A program made the position numbers and the translations under genes. Source: JAIBJN01 sp963775505 (GTDB taxonomy: Bacteria > Actinomycetota > Thermoleophilia > Gaiellales > Gaiellaceae). From it: a stretch of 64,000 bases of DNA. The DNA lies in assembly GCA_963775505.1 (NCBI GenBank), contig CAVZIL010000004.1, positions 62,001 through 126,000 on the forward strand, read 5' to 3'. Positions within the stretch are counted from its first letter, which is position 1, and the number at the start of each line of letters is the position of its first letter. Positions 25,034-34,015 of this stretch are shown here, one piece after another. The notes beneath the pieces were generated by a model, which did no database searches, was not told the origin of the DNA, and saw only the letters and a program-made list of their open reading frames with translations.

Positions 25034-25987
25034 CTAGTCACCGATAAGAAACCGGCGCACCAAGAAGCGCCAGCATAGGGCCGCTACCGCGATAGGGCCG
25101 AGGAACCCGAGCAGCCAGAAGGCGATCGGAGTGTCGATCTGATCGACCATCCAGCCGAAGTTCATGCCGAAGAACCCAGTGAGGAGCGTGAGCGGCACGA
25201 AGATGGTGGCCACGACGCTCACCACATACGCCCGCTGGTTCAGCTGCAGATCGAGCAGCATCGCCAACCCGTTCGCGGCAGCGTCGACCGAGGCCAGCAA
25301 CCGGTTGACTTGCTCGTACAGACGGTCGAAGTACGGCTCCTCCTGCGTCTCGAAGCCGCGGAGCGCTCTGATCTCCACGCCGATGCGCGCGAAGACGGCC
25401 TCCTCCGCACTGATCCAGCGCCGCATTGTCGCGAGCCGCGAGCCGGCCGCACGGAGCGTCTTCCTCGATACGTGTGCGCCGCTCCCCTCGGTCCATGCCA
25501 AGCCGAGGGCATCCAGCCTCCGCTCGACCTCTCCCAGCGCCTCGGAGGTGGTCACGAGCATCGCTTCGAGCACCGCGTAGACGACGTATGGCCTGCTCCG
25601 TTCCTCAGGCAGGTCGGGGGCGAGGACTGCAGGCAGGGAGACTCGCTCATCGTGAAGCGTCAACAGGTAATCGCCGGTGACGAGGACACGGGCCTCGAGC
25701 GGTCGTAAGCGGAACGCGGCCTCGTCGGCTTGTGTCTTCGACTCGGCATAGCAGCGGAGCGTGAAGACGACGGACTCTCCATCGGCGTGGAATGACCGTG
25801 CTGCGGACGCATGGCCGGAAAGAGCGAGAGCCGGAAGGACGCGCTCGGGAATCCTCAGCGCATCGACGAGATCATCACGGCTGGCCTCGCTGAGCGAGAC
25901 GTCGAGCCAGAAGAAGCGTCCCTGCTCCCGCAGCGATGCGACGCGCTCTCGCACACCGGCGTCCAGCCCGGAGAGCATCTCCGTCAC
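25034..25987 (-). CDS. corA: CorA-type magnesium/cobalt channel
   Basis: 317 residues. The N-terminal alpha/beta domain is followed by the long stalk helix and two C-terminal TM helices. The first ends in the diagnostic pore motif (TLLTGFFGMNFGW, the GMN triplet) and the second is WLLGFLGPIAVAALCWRFLV, followed by the basic end RRFLI. The family makes pentameric inner-membrane Mg2+/Co2+ channels. The gene is convergent with the HdeD-like operon through a strong hairpin. Confidence 0.9.
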   Translation of the reverse strand: MTEMLSGLDAGVRERVASLREQGRFFWLDVSLSEASRDDLVDALRIPERVLPALALSGHASAARSFHADGESVVFTLRCYAESKTQADEAAFRLRPLEARVLVTGDYLLTLHDERVSLPAVLAPDLPEERSRPYVVYAVLEAMLVTTSEALGEVERRLDALGLAWTEGSGAHVSRKTLRAAGSRLATMRRWISAEEAVFARIGVEIRALRGFETQEEPYFDRLYEQVNRLLASVDAAANGLAMLLDLQLNQRAYVVSVVATIFVPLTLLTGFFGMNFGWMVDQIDTPIAFWLLGFLGPIAVAALCWRFLVRRFLIGD

Positions 25988-26245
25988 TCCAACAGACTAG
26001 GTCTGCCGCAGGACGCTTCCCGGCGGTGATGGCCGGCCAGCGTGCGACCAGGCGAAGGCCCCAGCGCCTCGGGTCGTGGTGCGACGCACCGCTGCCAGGC
26101 GCGGCGACGGGTGAGGAGCGGGAGGGAGCCTGGATGCAGAAGCTCGGCCCGCCGCTCGTGAGCGAGCTTCCAGCCGCTGGGGCTGCTGTAGGGTGTGCGC
26201 GGTTCGGCCCGGAACGTCCTGGCCTGCGAACGGAAGGAGGGACCG

Positions 26246-26671
26246 ATGGCAACGATCGTCGTCGGAACGGACGGGTCAAAGGGCTCCGCGGCGGCCCTCT
26301 CGGAGGGCTTTGATCTCGCCAAGCGGCTGAGCGCGAACGTGCTGGTCGTAGCCGTCGCCGCGCAGGTATCCGACCTCCTGGGTGGCTCCGTCTATAAGGA
26401 CAAGCTCAGCGAGCACCTGAACCAAGCCCGCTCAGCCCTGGACGCCGCGAGGACGATGGCCGAGGAAGCCGGAGTCGAGGCCGAGTTCGAGGTCTTCGAG
26501 GGCGACGCAGCCGAGGAGATCGCGAGGATCGCCGAGAGCCGGGACGCCGACCTCGTCGTCGTCGGGACCCGCGGCCACGGTGGCATCGCCGGCCCGCTTC
26601 TCGGAAGCGTGTCGGCCGGCGTCGTCCGCCGGTCGAAGAGGCCGGTGGTCGTCGTCCACGAACCGAGCTAG
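26246..26671 (+). CDS. Universal stress protein, single domain
   Basis: 141 residues. GGAAGGAGG precedes ATG 26246; the longer frame from 26195 is not needed. One UspA domain runs from TIVVGTDGSKGSAAALSEGF through VVVGTRGHGGIAGPLLGSVSAGVV (ATP-loop G-x2-G-x9-G-S pattern) to PVVVVHEPS. It is distinct from the two Usp proteins at the left of the window. A GC hairpin lies 40 bp beyond the stop. Confidence 0.92.
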   Translation: MATIVVGTDGSKGSAAALSEGFDLAKRLSANVLVVAVAAQVSDLLGGSVYKDKLSEHLNQARSALDAARTMAEEAGVEAEFEVFEGDAAEEIARIAESRDADLVVVGTRGHGGIAGPLLGSVSAGVVRRSKRPVVVVHEPS

Positions 26672-26710
26672 CGACCGGCAAGAAACCGGCGGGCGCCCGC
26701 GCCCCACCCG

Positions 26711-26730
26711 CGCCCCCGACCACGGGGGCG
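26711..26730 (+). terminator. Hairpin terminator after stress protein
   Basis: Arms CGCCCCCG (26711-26718) and CGGGGGCG (26723-26730) with loop ACCA, 40 bp past the stop. Confidence 0.5.
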
Positions 26731-27254
26731 GGTCACGAACCGCCCTCGAATCGAACTTCGGAGCCCTTGCAGAGCCCGCCCACGATGCGTCCGACTGCCT
26801 GGAGTGAACGGATCACGGGCTCCAGCCCTCCGAATGCGGAACGAAGCCGAAACGGCAGGGAGTGTGTGCTCGGTGGCTTTTCTAGCCGACCCCCGTGGAC
26901 ACCTCCGAGGACGTGGGCCACCTGACGAACCACGCCTCAAAGGTGAGCTCGGTGCCTCCGCTGACGATGATTGGACGTTAGCGGGACGTGATCGGCGTCT
27001 TCCTGTCTTCGATGGCCTGATGGATCAGCGGCGATTGGTCGAGCAACAGTTCTCGGAGCAGGACAGCCGACCGGAGCACCTCGTACTCCTCGCACCTCCC
27101 AGCCGAACGAGGCCGGCAAGGACAGGATGGAACCCGCATGGCCACTCACGGACATGACCCCAAACCAGGGTTAGTCGGTCTCGTGTCAGCTCCTTCTAAC
27201 GCTGGTGGAAATGGATTACTGCAGCACCCGAAGCCCGCCGGATGAGGCGGTGCC
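26731..27254. other. 524-bp stretch without recognisable gene
   Basis: Short frames on both strands show no family, no ribosome-binding site with conserved start, and mixed base composition. It lies next to two truncated genes and may contain debris of the same rearrangement. Confidence 0.5.
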
Positions 27255-27592
27255 TCAGGGTTCGGACGTCGCGTGTTCTCGCTCGCTCTTCGAAAGGAGA
27301 GCCCTCGTCTGCGCGTAGCCGAAGGCCCAGAGCATGACGCTAATGCCGAGGACGACGTTCCAGATGGCGATCACGGAGTCCTGAGTGATCGAGAAGGCAC
27401 CGATGCTGTCGCTCGACGCGTACCGCCGCAAGGTCACAATGTCGAGGGCCTGCGTCTGCCCCACCCCACCCGGCGTGATCGCGAAGAGTTGGGAGAGCGT
27501 ATGTGAGGAGGCGACGAGGAAGACGGTGAGGAAGGTGACCGGGAGGCCGAAGGCGGCCATGAACACCGCGGTCACTCCGATGCGGCAGCAGT
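27255..27592 (-). pseudogene. Flippase-like (YbhN/LPG synthase TM domain) C-terminal fragment
   Basis: The minus-strand frame carries CRIGVTAVFMAAFGLPVTFL, then SSHTLSQLFAITPGGVGQTQALD, then a final TM helix before LLSKSEREHATSEP. The PGGxGxxQA motif is characteristic of the lysylphosphatidylglycerol synthase/flippase (UPF0104) membrane domain. Only about the last 110 residues are present. Upstream of 27592 the frame runs into antisense methyltransferase sequence, so the N-terminal TM helices were lost at a junction. Confidence 0.65.
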
Positions 27593-27611
27593 ACGAGAGG
27601 CCCGAGGGAAC

Positions 27612-28185
27612 CGCCACCTCGCGCTTGCAGCGCGAGTGGATCGAGGCGCGCGCGCCCGCCAATGTCGAGGTCGTCACCGCCGACGTGAGCGAGCTCGTGC
27701 TCGACCGCCGCTTCGACCGCGTCGTCTCGATCGAGATGTTCGAGCACATGCGGAACTACGAGGCGTTGATGGAGCGCCTGGCCGGGTTGCTGGAGCCGGA
27801 CGGCCTCCTCTTCGTCCACCTCTTCTGCCACCGGGAGCTCGCCTATCCCTACGGCGAGGGGTGGATGGCCAGGAGGTTCTTCACCGGCGGGACGATGCCC
27901 TCGGCCGACCTGCTCCCCCGCTTCGACCGCGACCTCCGCCTCGTCGAGCGCTGGCTCGTGGACGGGACGCACTACGCCCGCACCGCGGAGGCGTGGCTCG
28001 AGCGGCTGCGGGTGAACGAGGACGAGATCGCCGCCCGCTACGGCCGGGCGTTCCTCGCCGAGTGGCGCGTCTTCTTCCTGGCGTGCGCCGAGCTGTGGGG
28101 CTACCGCGGCGGCGCCGAGTGGCTCGTGGCCCACTACCTCTTCGAGCGGTGCGCACCGCGGTCGTCCTCTTCACGCGCGACCTGA
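27612..28185 (+). pseudogene. CFA-synthase-like SAM methyltransferase, N-terminally truncated
   Basis: The sequence from SRLQREWIEARAPANVEVVT onward matches the second half of cyclopropane-fatty-acyl-phospholipid synthase-like methyltransferases: FDRVVSIEMFEHMRNYEALM, LLFVHLFCHRELAYP, then FFTGGTMPSADLLP and WRVFFLACAELWGY. The SAM-binding motif I (DLGCGWG type) that must precede SRLQ is missing. The flippase fragment runs in the opposite direction just upstream. It is therefore not functional as it stands. The 3' end is intact and overlaps the photolyase start. Confidence 0.7.
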
Positions 28186-29420
28186 GGGTTCACGACAACC
28201 CAGCGCTCGCCGCCGCGGCGGAGGAGGCCGAGCGCGTGCTGCCGCTCTTCGTCCTCGACGAGACCATCCTCGACCGCTTCGGCGCGGCCAACCGGCTCGC
28301 CTTCCTCGGCGAGGCGCTGAGGGATCTGAGCGACTCGCTGGGTGGCCTGGCGATCCGCCGAGGGGACGCCGTGGCCGAGACGGTCAGGCTGGCGCGGCAG
28401 GTCGGGGCCGGAGCGGTGTTCTTCGCGGAGGACGCCAGCTCGTTCGCGCAACGACGCGAACGGCGCCTGCGCGACGAGGTCGACGTGCGTGTCTTCCCCT
28501 CGGCTTCCGTCGTCGACCCCGACGAGGTGCTGACGTCGAGCGGCAGTCGGTACAGGGTCTTCACGCCCTACTGGCGGGCCTGGCGGGAGGCGGAGAGGCG
28601 CACGGTGCTGGACCCGCCGCGGATCCGGCTGCCGGACGGTGTCGAGCTCGGGCGGCTGCCCGACCTGGGCGGAGGCGACTCGCCGGCGCGCCTCCGGGGC
28701 GGCGAGAGGGAGGGCCGCAAGCGCCTCGCGCGCTTCCTCGACGGCCCGCTTGCGAGGTACGAGGAGGGCGCCGACGACCTGGCCGCCGACGCCACCTCGA
28801 GGCTGAGCCCGTACCTCCACTTCGGTTGCCTCTCGCCGCTCGAGGTGGCCGAGCGCGCCGCGGCGAGCGAGGCGTTCGTCCGCCAGCTCTGCTGGCGCGA
28901 CTTCTTCCTCCAGTTCCTGGCCGCGCATCCGAAGACTCCGCGGGAGGACTACCGCGAGCGCCGCGCGGGCTGGCGGGACGACCCGGACGCCCTCCAGGCC
29001 TGGAAGGAAGGGCGCACGGGCTACCCGATCGTCGACGCGGGCATGCGGCAGCTCGCCGCGGAGGGCTGGATGCCGAACCGCGCTCGCCTGATCGTCGGGT
29101 CGTTCCTGACGAAGACGCTGAGGCTCGACTGGCGCGAGGGCGCAGCGCACTTCTTCGACCTGCTGGTCGACGGCGACCTGGCCAGCAACGTCGGCAACTG
29201 GCAGTGGGTCGCCGGCACGGGCGTCGATCCCCGGCCGAACCGGATCCTCAACCCGATTCGGCAGGCCAGGCGCTTCGACCCGGACGGGGAATACGTGCGC
29301 CGGCACGTGCCCGAGCTGTCCGACGTGGATGCCCGGGGCGTGCACGAGCCCTGGAGACTCGAGCCTCCTCCGGGCGACTATCCCGCCCGCATCGTCGACC
29401 ACGAGGCGGCCACGAGCTAG
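28149..29420 (+). CDS. phrB: Deoxyribodipyrimidine photolyase / cryptochrome
   Basis: 423 residues from GTG 28149, overlapping the methyltransferase end by 37 bp. The N-terminal Rossmann antenna domain (TAVVLFTRDLRVHDNPALAAA) is followed by the FAD domain with RLSPYLHFGCLSPLEV and LCWRDFFLQF. Further motifs are GYPIVDAGMRQLAAEGWMPN, SFLTKTLRLDWREGA and SNVGNWQWVAGTGVDPRPN. These match class I CPD photolyases, including the Trp-rich electron-transfer region. It repairs UV dimers using light. Its overlap suggests it was once in an operon with the methyltransferase. Confidence 0.95.
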   Translation: MRTAVVLFTRDLRVHDNPALAAAAEEAERVLPLFVLDETILDRFGAANRLAFLGEALRDLSDSLGGLAIRRGDAVAETVRLARQVGAGAVFFAEDASSFAQRRERRLRDEVDVRVFPSASVVDPDEVLTSSGSRYRVFTPYWRAWREAERRTVLDPPRIRLPDGVELGRLPDLGGGDSPARLRGGEREGRKRLARFLDGPLARYEEGADDLAADATSRLSPYLHFGCLSPLEVAERAAASEAFVRQLCWRDFFLQFLAAHPKTPREDYRERRAGWRDDPDALQAWKEGRTGYPIVDAGMRQLAAEGWMPNRARLIVGSFLTKTLRLDWREGAAHFFDLLVDGDLASNVGNWQWVAGTGVDPRPNRILNPIRQARRFDPDGEYVRRHVPELSDVDARGVHEPWRLEPPPGDYPARIVDHEAATS

Positions 29421-30292
29421 GCCGCGCGGGAGCCCAGGGCCTCTCGCACTGCTTCGTCGAACGGCGTGAGCTCCAGCGGAACGAGACTGCGGATCGCGTC
29501 GGTTCGGGCGACCGTCGGATTTCGCAGGCCCTCGATCAACGGTCGCGCGACCGCTGCGTTCACCGGCGTGACGAGATGAAGCCACCAGGACGACAGCCGC
29601 GGCGTGAGGGCCGGAACCTCGAGCACGTGTCGCCGCTTCCCCTGGATGCGCGCGATGCGCTCGATCATGTCGCGGTAGGTCATCACGTCCGGGCCACCGA
29701 CGTCGAAGGCCCGGCCGTAGGCGGCTTCGAGCCCGCACACGCCGGCCAGGTAGCCCGTGACGTCGCGAAGCGCGATCGGCTGCGTCGGCACCCCGACCCA
29801 CCGTGGGCAGATCATCACCGGCAGCCGGTCGACGAGCGCGCGGATCGTCTCGAAGGCCGCGCTCCCGGCGCCCACCACCATCGCTGCGCGCAGCGTCGTC
29901 ACCGGGACAGGGCCCGACGCGAGAGCTCGGGCCGTCTCGTGCCGGCTGCGCAGGTGCGGCGACAGCTCCGGACTGTCGTCGCCGAGACCGCCGAGAAACA
30001 CGATCTGCCGGAGCCCGGCTCGACCTGCGGCGCGAGCGACGTTCTCGGCGGCAGCCCGGTCGACTGCCTCGAAGCTCTGAGAGCCGAGCGAGTGGACGAG
30101 GTAGACGGCGACGTCCATTCCATCCAGGACGCCGAGCGACGCCTCGTCGGTCGCGTCGGCGACGAGCCAGCGCACCTCCCCGTCGTCCTCGCGCGCACGG
30201 CGCGAGAGCGCGACGACCTCGTGCGCTTCTGCGAGCCGCGGCAGGAGCGCCGACCCGATCACGCCCGACGCACCGAACACCGCGATCCTCAT
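29417..30292 (-). CDS. NAD(P)H-binding atypical SDR (epimerase-like)
   Basis: 291 residues. The N-terminal MRIAVFGASGVIGSALLPRLAE is the GxxGxxG Rossmann motif of atypical SDRs. It is followed by VAVYLVHSLGSQSFEAVDRA and GLRQIVFLGGLGDDSPELS, then VTTLRAAMVVGAGSAAFE and YRDMIERIARIQGKRR. The pattern fits the NmrA/complex-I-NDUFA9-like SDR group often linked to DUF2867-type partners. No catalytic YxxxK is evident. The ATG overlaps the stop of the preceding broken gene (ATGA). It converges on the photolyase with a 4-bp overlap. Confidence 0.85.
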   Translation of the reverse strand: MRIAVFGASGVIGSALLPRLAEAHEVVALSRRAREDDGEVRWLVADATDEASLGVLDGMDVAVYLVHSLGSQSFEAVDRAAAENVARAAGRAGLRQIVFLGGLGDDSPELSPHLRSRHETARALASGPVPVTTLRAAMVVGAGSAAFETIRALVDRLPVMICPRWVGVPTQPIALRDVTGYLAGVCGLEAAYGRAFDVGGPDVMTYRDMIERIARIQGKRRHVLEVPALTPRLSSWWLHLVTPVNAAVARPLIEGLRNPTVARTDAIRSLVPLELTPFDEAVREALGSRAA

Positions 30293-30781
30293 CGAGGTCT
30301 CACGGCCGTGCGGGTGAGGAAGCGGCGGCTGATCGCCCGGTGAAGCGGCGCCTGCAGCGCGGTGTAGAGGAGCCCGCGATGAAACCTCGAGCCCCTGCCG
30401 GCGAGGCGCGGGTGATAGCCGGTCACCGCGACCTCGAGCTGCGGTGCGGAGCCGTCCCGCTGTGCGATCGCGAGCGAGCCTCCCGGACGCGACGCGAGAC
30501 AGCCGCCGAGGATCGGGTACCGACATTCGACGTCACGACCCTCGACCCCGATCTCGGGCTCTGCCGAAGCGCAGCAGCGTCAGCGAGCCCCCGAGCACGA
30601 TCCGGAGCCCGGCTCCTTCCGCGCGGGCGCGAACGAGCCCTCGGGTGGAGCGCTCGAGCTCTTCCCAGTACCACCGTCCGAGCTCTGCCGCTCCTGCTCG
30701 GGTCACGGGGACGAGGGGCCGAGGCAGCTCGACGTGCTCGACCGTTTCGAGCCCGTCGGCGGTTGGGTACGGGTTTCTCAC
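30289..30781 (-). pseudogene. Uncharacterised protein with two frame breaks
   Basis: From GTG 30781 (VRNPYPTADGLETVEHVELP) the frame runs to GGSLTLLRFG. It continues in a second frame (AEPEIGVEGRDVECRYPILG, near 30563) and then in a third (RPGGSLAIAQRDG, near 30490). The C-terminus YHPRLAGRGSRFHRGLLYTA...HRAISRRFL ends with a stop overlapping the SDR start. The composite of about 165 residues looks like one soluble protein coupled to the SDR gene. I cannot assign a family. Two indels within 80 bp favour real decay, but sequencing error is possible. Confidence 0.5.
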
Positions 30782-30857
30782 ACGCCCTGGCTGATCCGAG
30801 AGTGCGTCGCGGCCGTATCACTGCTCGATCTCGGGATTATCTTCGAAGGAGCCCGCC

Positions 30858-31335
30858 ATTCGGATCACAGAGACTGTCCTGATCGACCGGCCGCCGAGCG
30901 ACGTGTGGGAGGTCGTGACCGATCTCGAGTCGCATCCGCGCTGGCGCCCGTCAGTTCGCGAGTTCCGACAGGTCTCGGAGGGGCCGCTGGAGGTCGGCTC
31001 GCGGATTCGCGAGGTGCTCGAGTGGCGAGGCCGCGAGATCACGCTGGCCGACGAGGTGACGGTGCTCGACGCGCAACGGCGCCTGGGGATTCGGGGCGGA
31101 TGGAAGGCCGCCGACTTCGATCTCGAGCTGCTCCTCGAGCCGAGCGGGACGGGAACAAGCGTGACCTTCGACTGGACGTTGCGGCCGAAGTCGCTCCTGC
31201 ATGCGGGCCGCCGCGCCTTGGTTGAAGCGAACCTTCGCGCGAGCGACCGCCGAGGAGGCGGACGGCCTCAGGAGGTGCGTCGAAGGTCTTGCGGACGGCG
31301 CTTCCGAGGCGCCCCCGCGGCCAAAGCGCCTCTGA
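30858..31335 (+). CDS. SRPBCC/polyketide-cyclase-like protein, frameshifted
   Basis: An N-terminal strand IRITETVLIDRPPSDVWEVV followed by TDLESHPRWRPSVREFRQVS is the START-like (SRPBCC) opening. Then come VGSRIREVLEWRGREITLADEV, and FDLELLLEPSGTGTSVTFDWTLRPKSLL. The frame breaks near 31200; the corrected continuation is MRAAAPWLKRTFARATAEEA then DGLRRCVEGLADG and stop at 31335. It binds a hydrophobic ligand by family. A probable ATT start at 30858 follows AAGGAG; GTG 30903 would remove the first strand. Divergent from the preceding broken gene by 76 bp. Confidence 0.6.
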
Positions 31336-31423
31336 GGCTGTCCGGCCCTGCGAGCAAGTGCTATGTGGAGCAGATCCTGGCCGCGGGTCGCGTCGGTTGC
31401 TCGTCTGCTCTCGAGTGGCGTTG

Positions 31424-31443
31424 CGGGTACGAAACGGGTACGT
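31424..31443 (+). repeat. Subterminal direct repeat, block 2, right copy
   Basis: Identical 20 bp to 16154-16173, same strand, 109 bp before the third core. The following 31444-31540 is rich in GCACGCGCG-type inverted repeats. Confidence 0.55.
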
Positions 31444-31552
31444 GAGCTCGGGCACGCGCGGGCACGCGCGTCCACGGTAGTGGTCTCGAAAGAGACCGAT
31501 TTCCAGCGAGATCGTGCCCGCGCGTGGACGCGCGTTCCTCACTCGTCGTTCT

Positions 31553-31595
31553 CTCGTAATGAAGGGGTCCCCGGTTCGAGTCCGGGCGTCGGCTT
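31553..31595 (+). repeat. Integration core, copy 3 (tRNA-Thr 3' fragment)
   Basis: 43 bp identical to the 3' part of tRNA-Thr and its first following base. Copy 3 lacks six bases of the longer core present in copies 1 and 2; a CACTCGT just upstream looks like an interrupted continuation. It marks the right boundary of block 2. Confidence 0.75.
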
Positions 31596-32021
31596 TACCT
31601 CTTTGCAGGTACGCGTGTCACCTCCGACAACGCCGAGAAGGCTCGAAGGGCCGCTGGGTACCCCGCCGCGTTGTGCGGCCCGCTTCTAGGCTGGCGCGAT
31701 GGCAATGCCCATCTGGATGTTGTCGTCCGTGACGGGCCCGGGCGCTCGAGCTGCACGTCCCGATGCGGTTGCCGAAGAATCTGTGCCGGCGCGCCCGAGC
31801 CTATGCGCGATCTACGACGTGAGCGACCGCCGCCAGAAAGATGTCCGCCTGTGTGCGCGACGAACGGAGGCGTGAAACGACCAGACGCGGCGAGAACGCT
31901 CGAAGGGCCGGCAGAATCACGCTTAGCGGGCGCAGCGTCCTGGGTGAATGCGTAGGCGCAGGCTACGGCGGAACCGAGGACGCCGCAGCGCGCCGTCAGG
32001 GCATCGCGACGGCTCAAGGCT
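31596..32021. other. 426-bp stretch without recognisable gene
   Basis: Only short frames are present. A 59-codon frame (MAMPIWMLSSVTGPG...) has no ribosome-binding site and no family. I see TTTGCAGG right after the core, as after copy 2, but no integrase fragment. Confidence 0.5.
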
Positions 32022-33926
32022 TCATCTCACGTCGAGTTCGGAAAGACCACGTCTTCCGGCCCTTGCGCGAACCTCCGAGACTACCGCGGCAGCGATCACC
32101 AAGCCGCCCCCCAAGAGGCCGAGAAAGGCTCCCGCGGCAGGCGACGCTCCACTGTGCTGAACGGGGGCGTACGCAATGTAGGCGAGGAAGAGGAGCGCGA
32201 GGTAGCTTCCGGAGCCGAGCAGCAGGCCATTCGCGAGGTGCCGCCAGGTCGGTGCTAGCAAAGCCACCAAGAGGGCAGTAGCGATCACGGCGAGGCCGAC
32301 AATGGGCTCGAGCAAGGCCGAGCCTCCGAAGGCGTCGGTCATCGTGTAGTCCACCTCGTCGGGCTTGCTGGCAAACGGGAGGAAGATGCCCGCGACGCTC
32401 AGAATGCCTCCCAGGATCGCGAGGACGGGCACCACGCGAGAAGGCGGGACCGGATGTTCCCAGGGAGCACCCTCGAGCAGAAGCCGCCAAACGCCGAGCG
32501 CGCCTGCGACGAGCACGGCGACCCCGCCCACCACCCAGAGCTCGTGGTTCGGAAAAAGATCCAGGAACTGATTCCAGAACAGCGAGACCGCGCCCGCCGT
32601 GATCCCCGCTCCGAGGGCAGCCAGCGAGCCTGTGCCAACAGGCCGGAGCGTCTTCACCAGCATGAGCAGCGCCGCGGCGACGGCCAGCAGGGGAGCCCCG
32701 ATCGTCACGGCAGCGAACGAGGCTCTGGGGCCAAGCCAGTCGAGCGCGATCGCGGTTATTGCAAGGCCGGCCCCCACCACCGCGAGCCCGACCACGCCGA
32801 ACAGCCAGACGCTTTGCCGCCTGGGTCTCTCCTCCACAGAGGGAGTCGGCGCCAGGGCCGCGGCCGCAGCGAGCGTTGCGGGCCCCTCAGGCTCGGGCTC
32901 GGCGGCCGCAGCCGGCGACTCCACTTCGGTCGGTTCGTCGACCAGACCGGCGGCCGGCTCTCGCTCCCCTTGCTCGGCGAGCGTGCGCTTCGCGGCTTCC
33001 GACACCCTCCGACTGTCATCGGCGGCGAGCTGCTCGAGTGCCTGCTCGGCGGCCAACGCCAGGCCGCGATGGCGCCCGCCGAGGAGCCGCCCGAGCTCCT
33101 CGACGGCGTTCTCGCGTGCCAAGACGAAGGAGCTGCCGAGCGCGTCCTGGACATCGACCGGCAGCTCGGCAGGTTTCTGGGCACTCTCGGGCGCGCGCGC
33201 CACGTAGAGGTCGCCGCGGAGGTCGTAGACCCACTTGCTGGGTGTCTGATTGGGATTGCGCTCGCGAACATGCTCGTACAGGTACTCGTAGAGCTCGTCG
33301 ATGGAGACGAGCGAATCACCGTCGAGGTCGGCCGCACCGGTTTCGAGACCATCTACAAGCGCGCTCGTGAAGACGGATGGAGTGCCTTCGCCGCTGAGCT
33401 CGTCGCCTTCGAACGCGTACTCCATCGACGTCGAAGCCGTGATTACGACCTGGCCCCGCCCGTCGAACCGGTCGGCGAGGTCGACCTGATCGCCGGCGCG
33501 CGCTATCACGCCCCGCGAGAAGGCTCCGCTGTAGCAGCAGTCGAGGAAGAGCGCGATCCGGCGCGATCGGCTGCGCGCCATCTGCCGGTTGACGAACTCG
33601 GCCGACACTGCGGTCGCGTCGAGATCGCCCATCTCGGTGTCGGAGGACGCGAAATAGAGGTGGCCGTTGTCGTCCTTGACGCCGTGACACGAGAAGTGAA
33701 CGACGAGCAGATCGTCGCGGTCCCGATTCGAGAAGAACGCGGACAGGCGACGGCGAATCCGGTGCTCCGGCTCGTTGTGGAGAACCTCGACCTCGAAGTT
33801 GCCGATCGACGAGTCGCCGAGCACCCGCGCCAGATGCTCGGCGTCGACCGCCGGCGCCCGAAGCCTCCCGAGCCTCACGTCGGCGTAGTCGTCGCTCGCG
33901 ACCACGAGTGCGCTTCGCGCTGCCAT
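32022..33926 (-). CDS. Membrane-anchored caspase-like (C14/metacaspase) protease with EF-hand
   Basis: 634 residues; ATG 33926 follows AGGAG. Residues 5-235 form a caspase-like domain. It opens ALVVASDDYADVRLGRLRAP, has catalytic His81 in VVHFSCHG, and catalytic Cys131 in LFLDCCYSGAF, which corresponds to the metacaspase DxCxSG. A canonical 12-residue EF-hand loop, DLDGDSLVSIDE (200-211), follows and suggests Ca2+ control. Residues 270-330 look like HEAT/helical repeats (ALAAEQALEQLAADDSRR). An acidic Pro/Ala linker then leads to about eight TM helices (about 385-620). Divergent from an EACC1-like gene, 89 bp apart: the arrangement of bacterial conflict/cell-death modules. Confidence 0.85.
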   Translation of the reverse strand: MAARSALVVASDDYADVRLGRLRAPAVDAEHLARVLGDSSIGNFEVEVLHNEPEHRIRRRLSAFFSNRDRDDLLVVHFSCHGVKDDNGHLYFASSDTEMGDLDATAVSAEFVNRQMARSRSRRIALFLDCCYSGAFSRGVIARAGDQVDLADRFDGRGQVVITASTSMEYAFEGDELSGEGTPSVFTSALVDGLETGAADLDGDSLVSIDELYEYLYEHVRERNPNQTPSKWVYDLRGDLYVARAPESAQKPAELPVDVQDALGSSFVLARENAVEELGRLLGGRHRGLALAAEQALEQLAADDSRRVSEAAKRTLAEQGEREPAAGLVDEPTEVESPAAAAEPEPEGPATLAAAAALAPTPSVEERPRRQSVWLFGVVGLAVVGAGLAITAIALDWLGPRASFAAVTIGAPLLAVAAALLMLVKTLRPVGTGSLAALGAGITAGAVSLFWNQFLDLFPNHELWVVGGVAVLVAGALGVWRLLLEGAPWEHPVPPSRVVPVLAILGGILSVAGIFLPFASKPDEVDYTMTDAFGGSALLEPIVGLAVIATALLVALLAPTWRHLANGLLLGSGSYLALLFLAYIAYAPVQHSGASPAAGAFLGLLGGGLVIAAAVVSEVRARAGRRGLSELDVR

Positions 33927-34015
33927 TCGTTTCTCCTGCAACGACCTCGTACCACTTCCTTCCGGGCACGTCAAGAGTCCCTTCGCGCGTCTGCGCTACG
34001 ATCCGCCCGCCGAGA

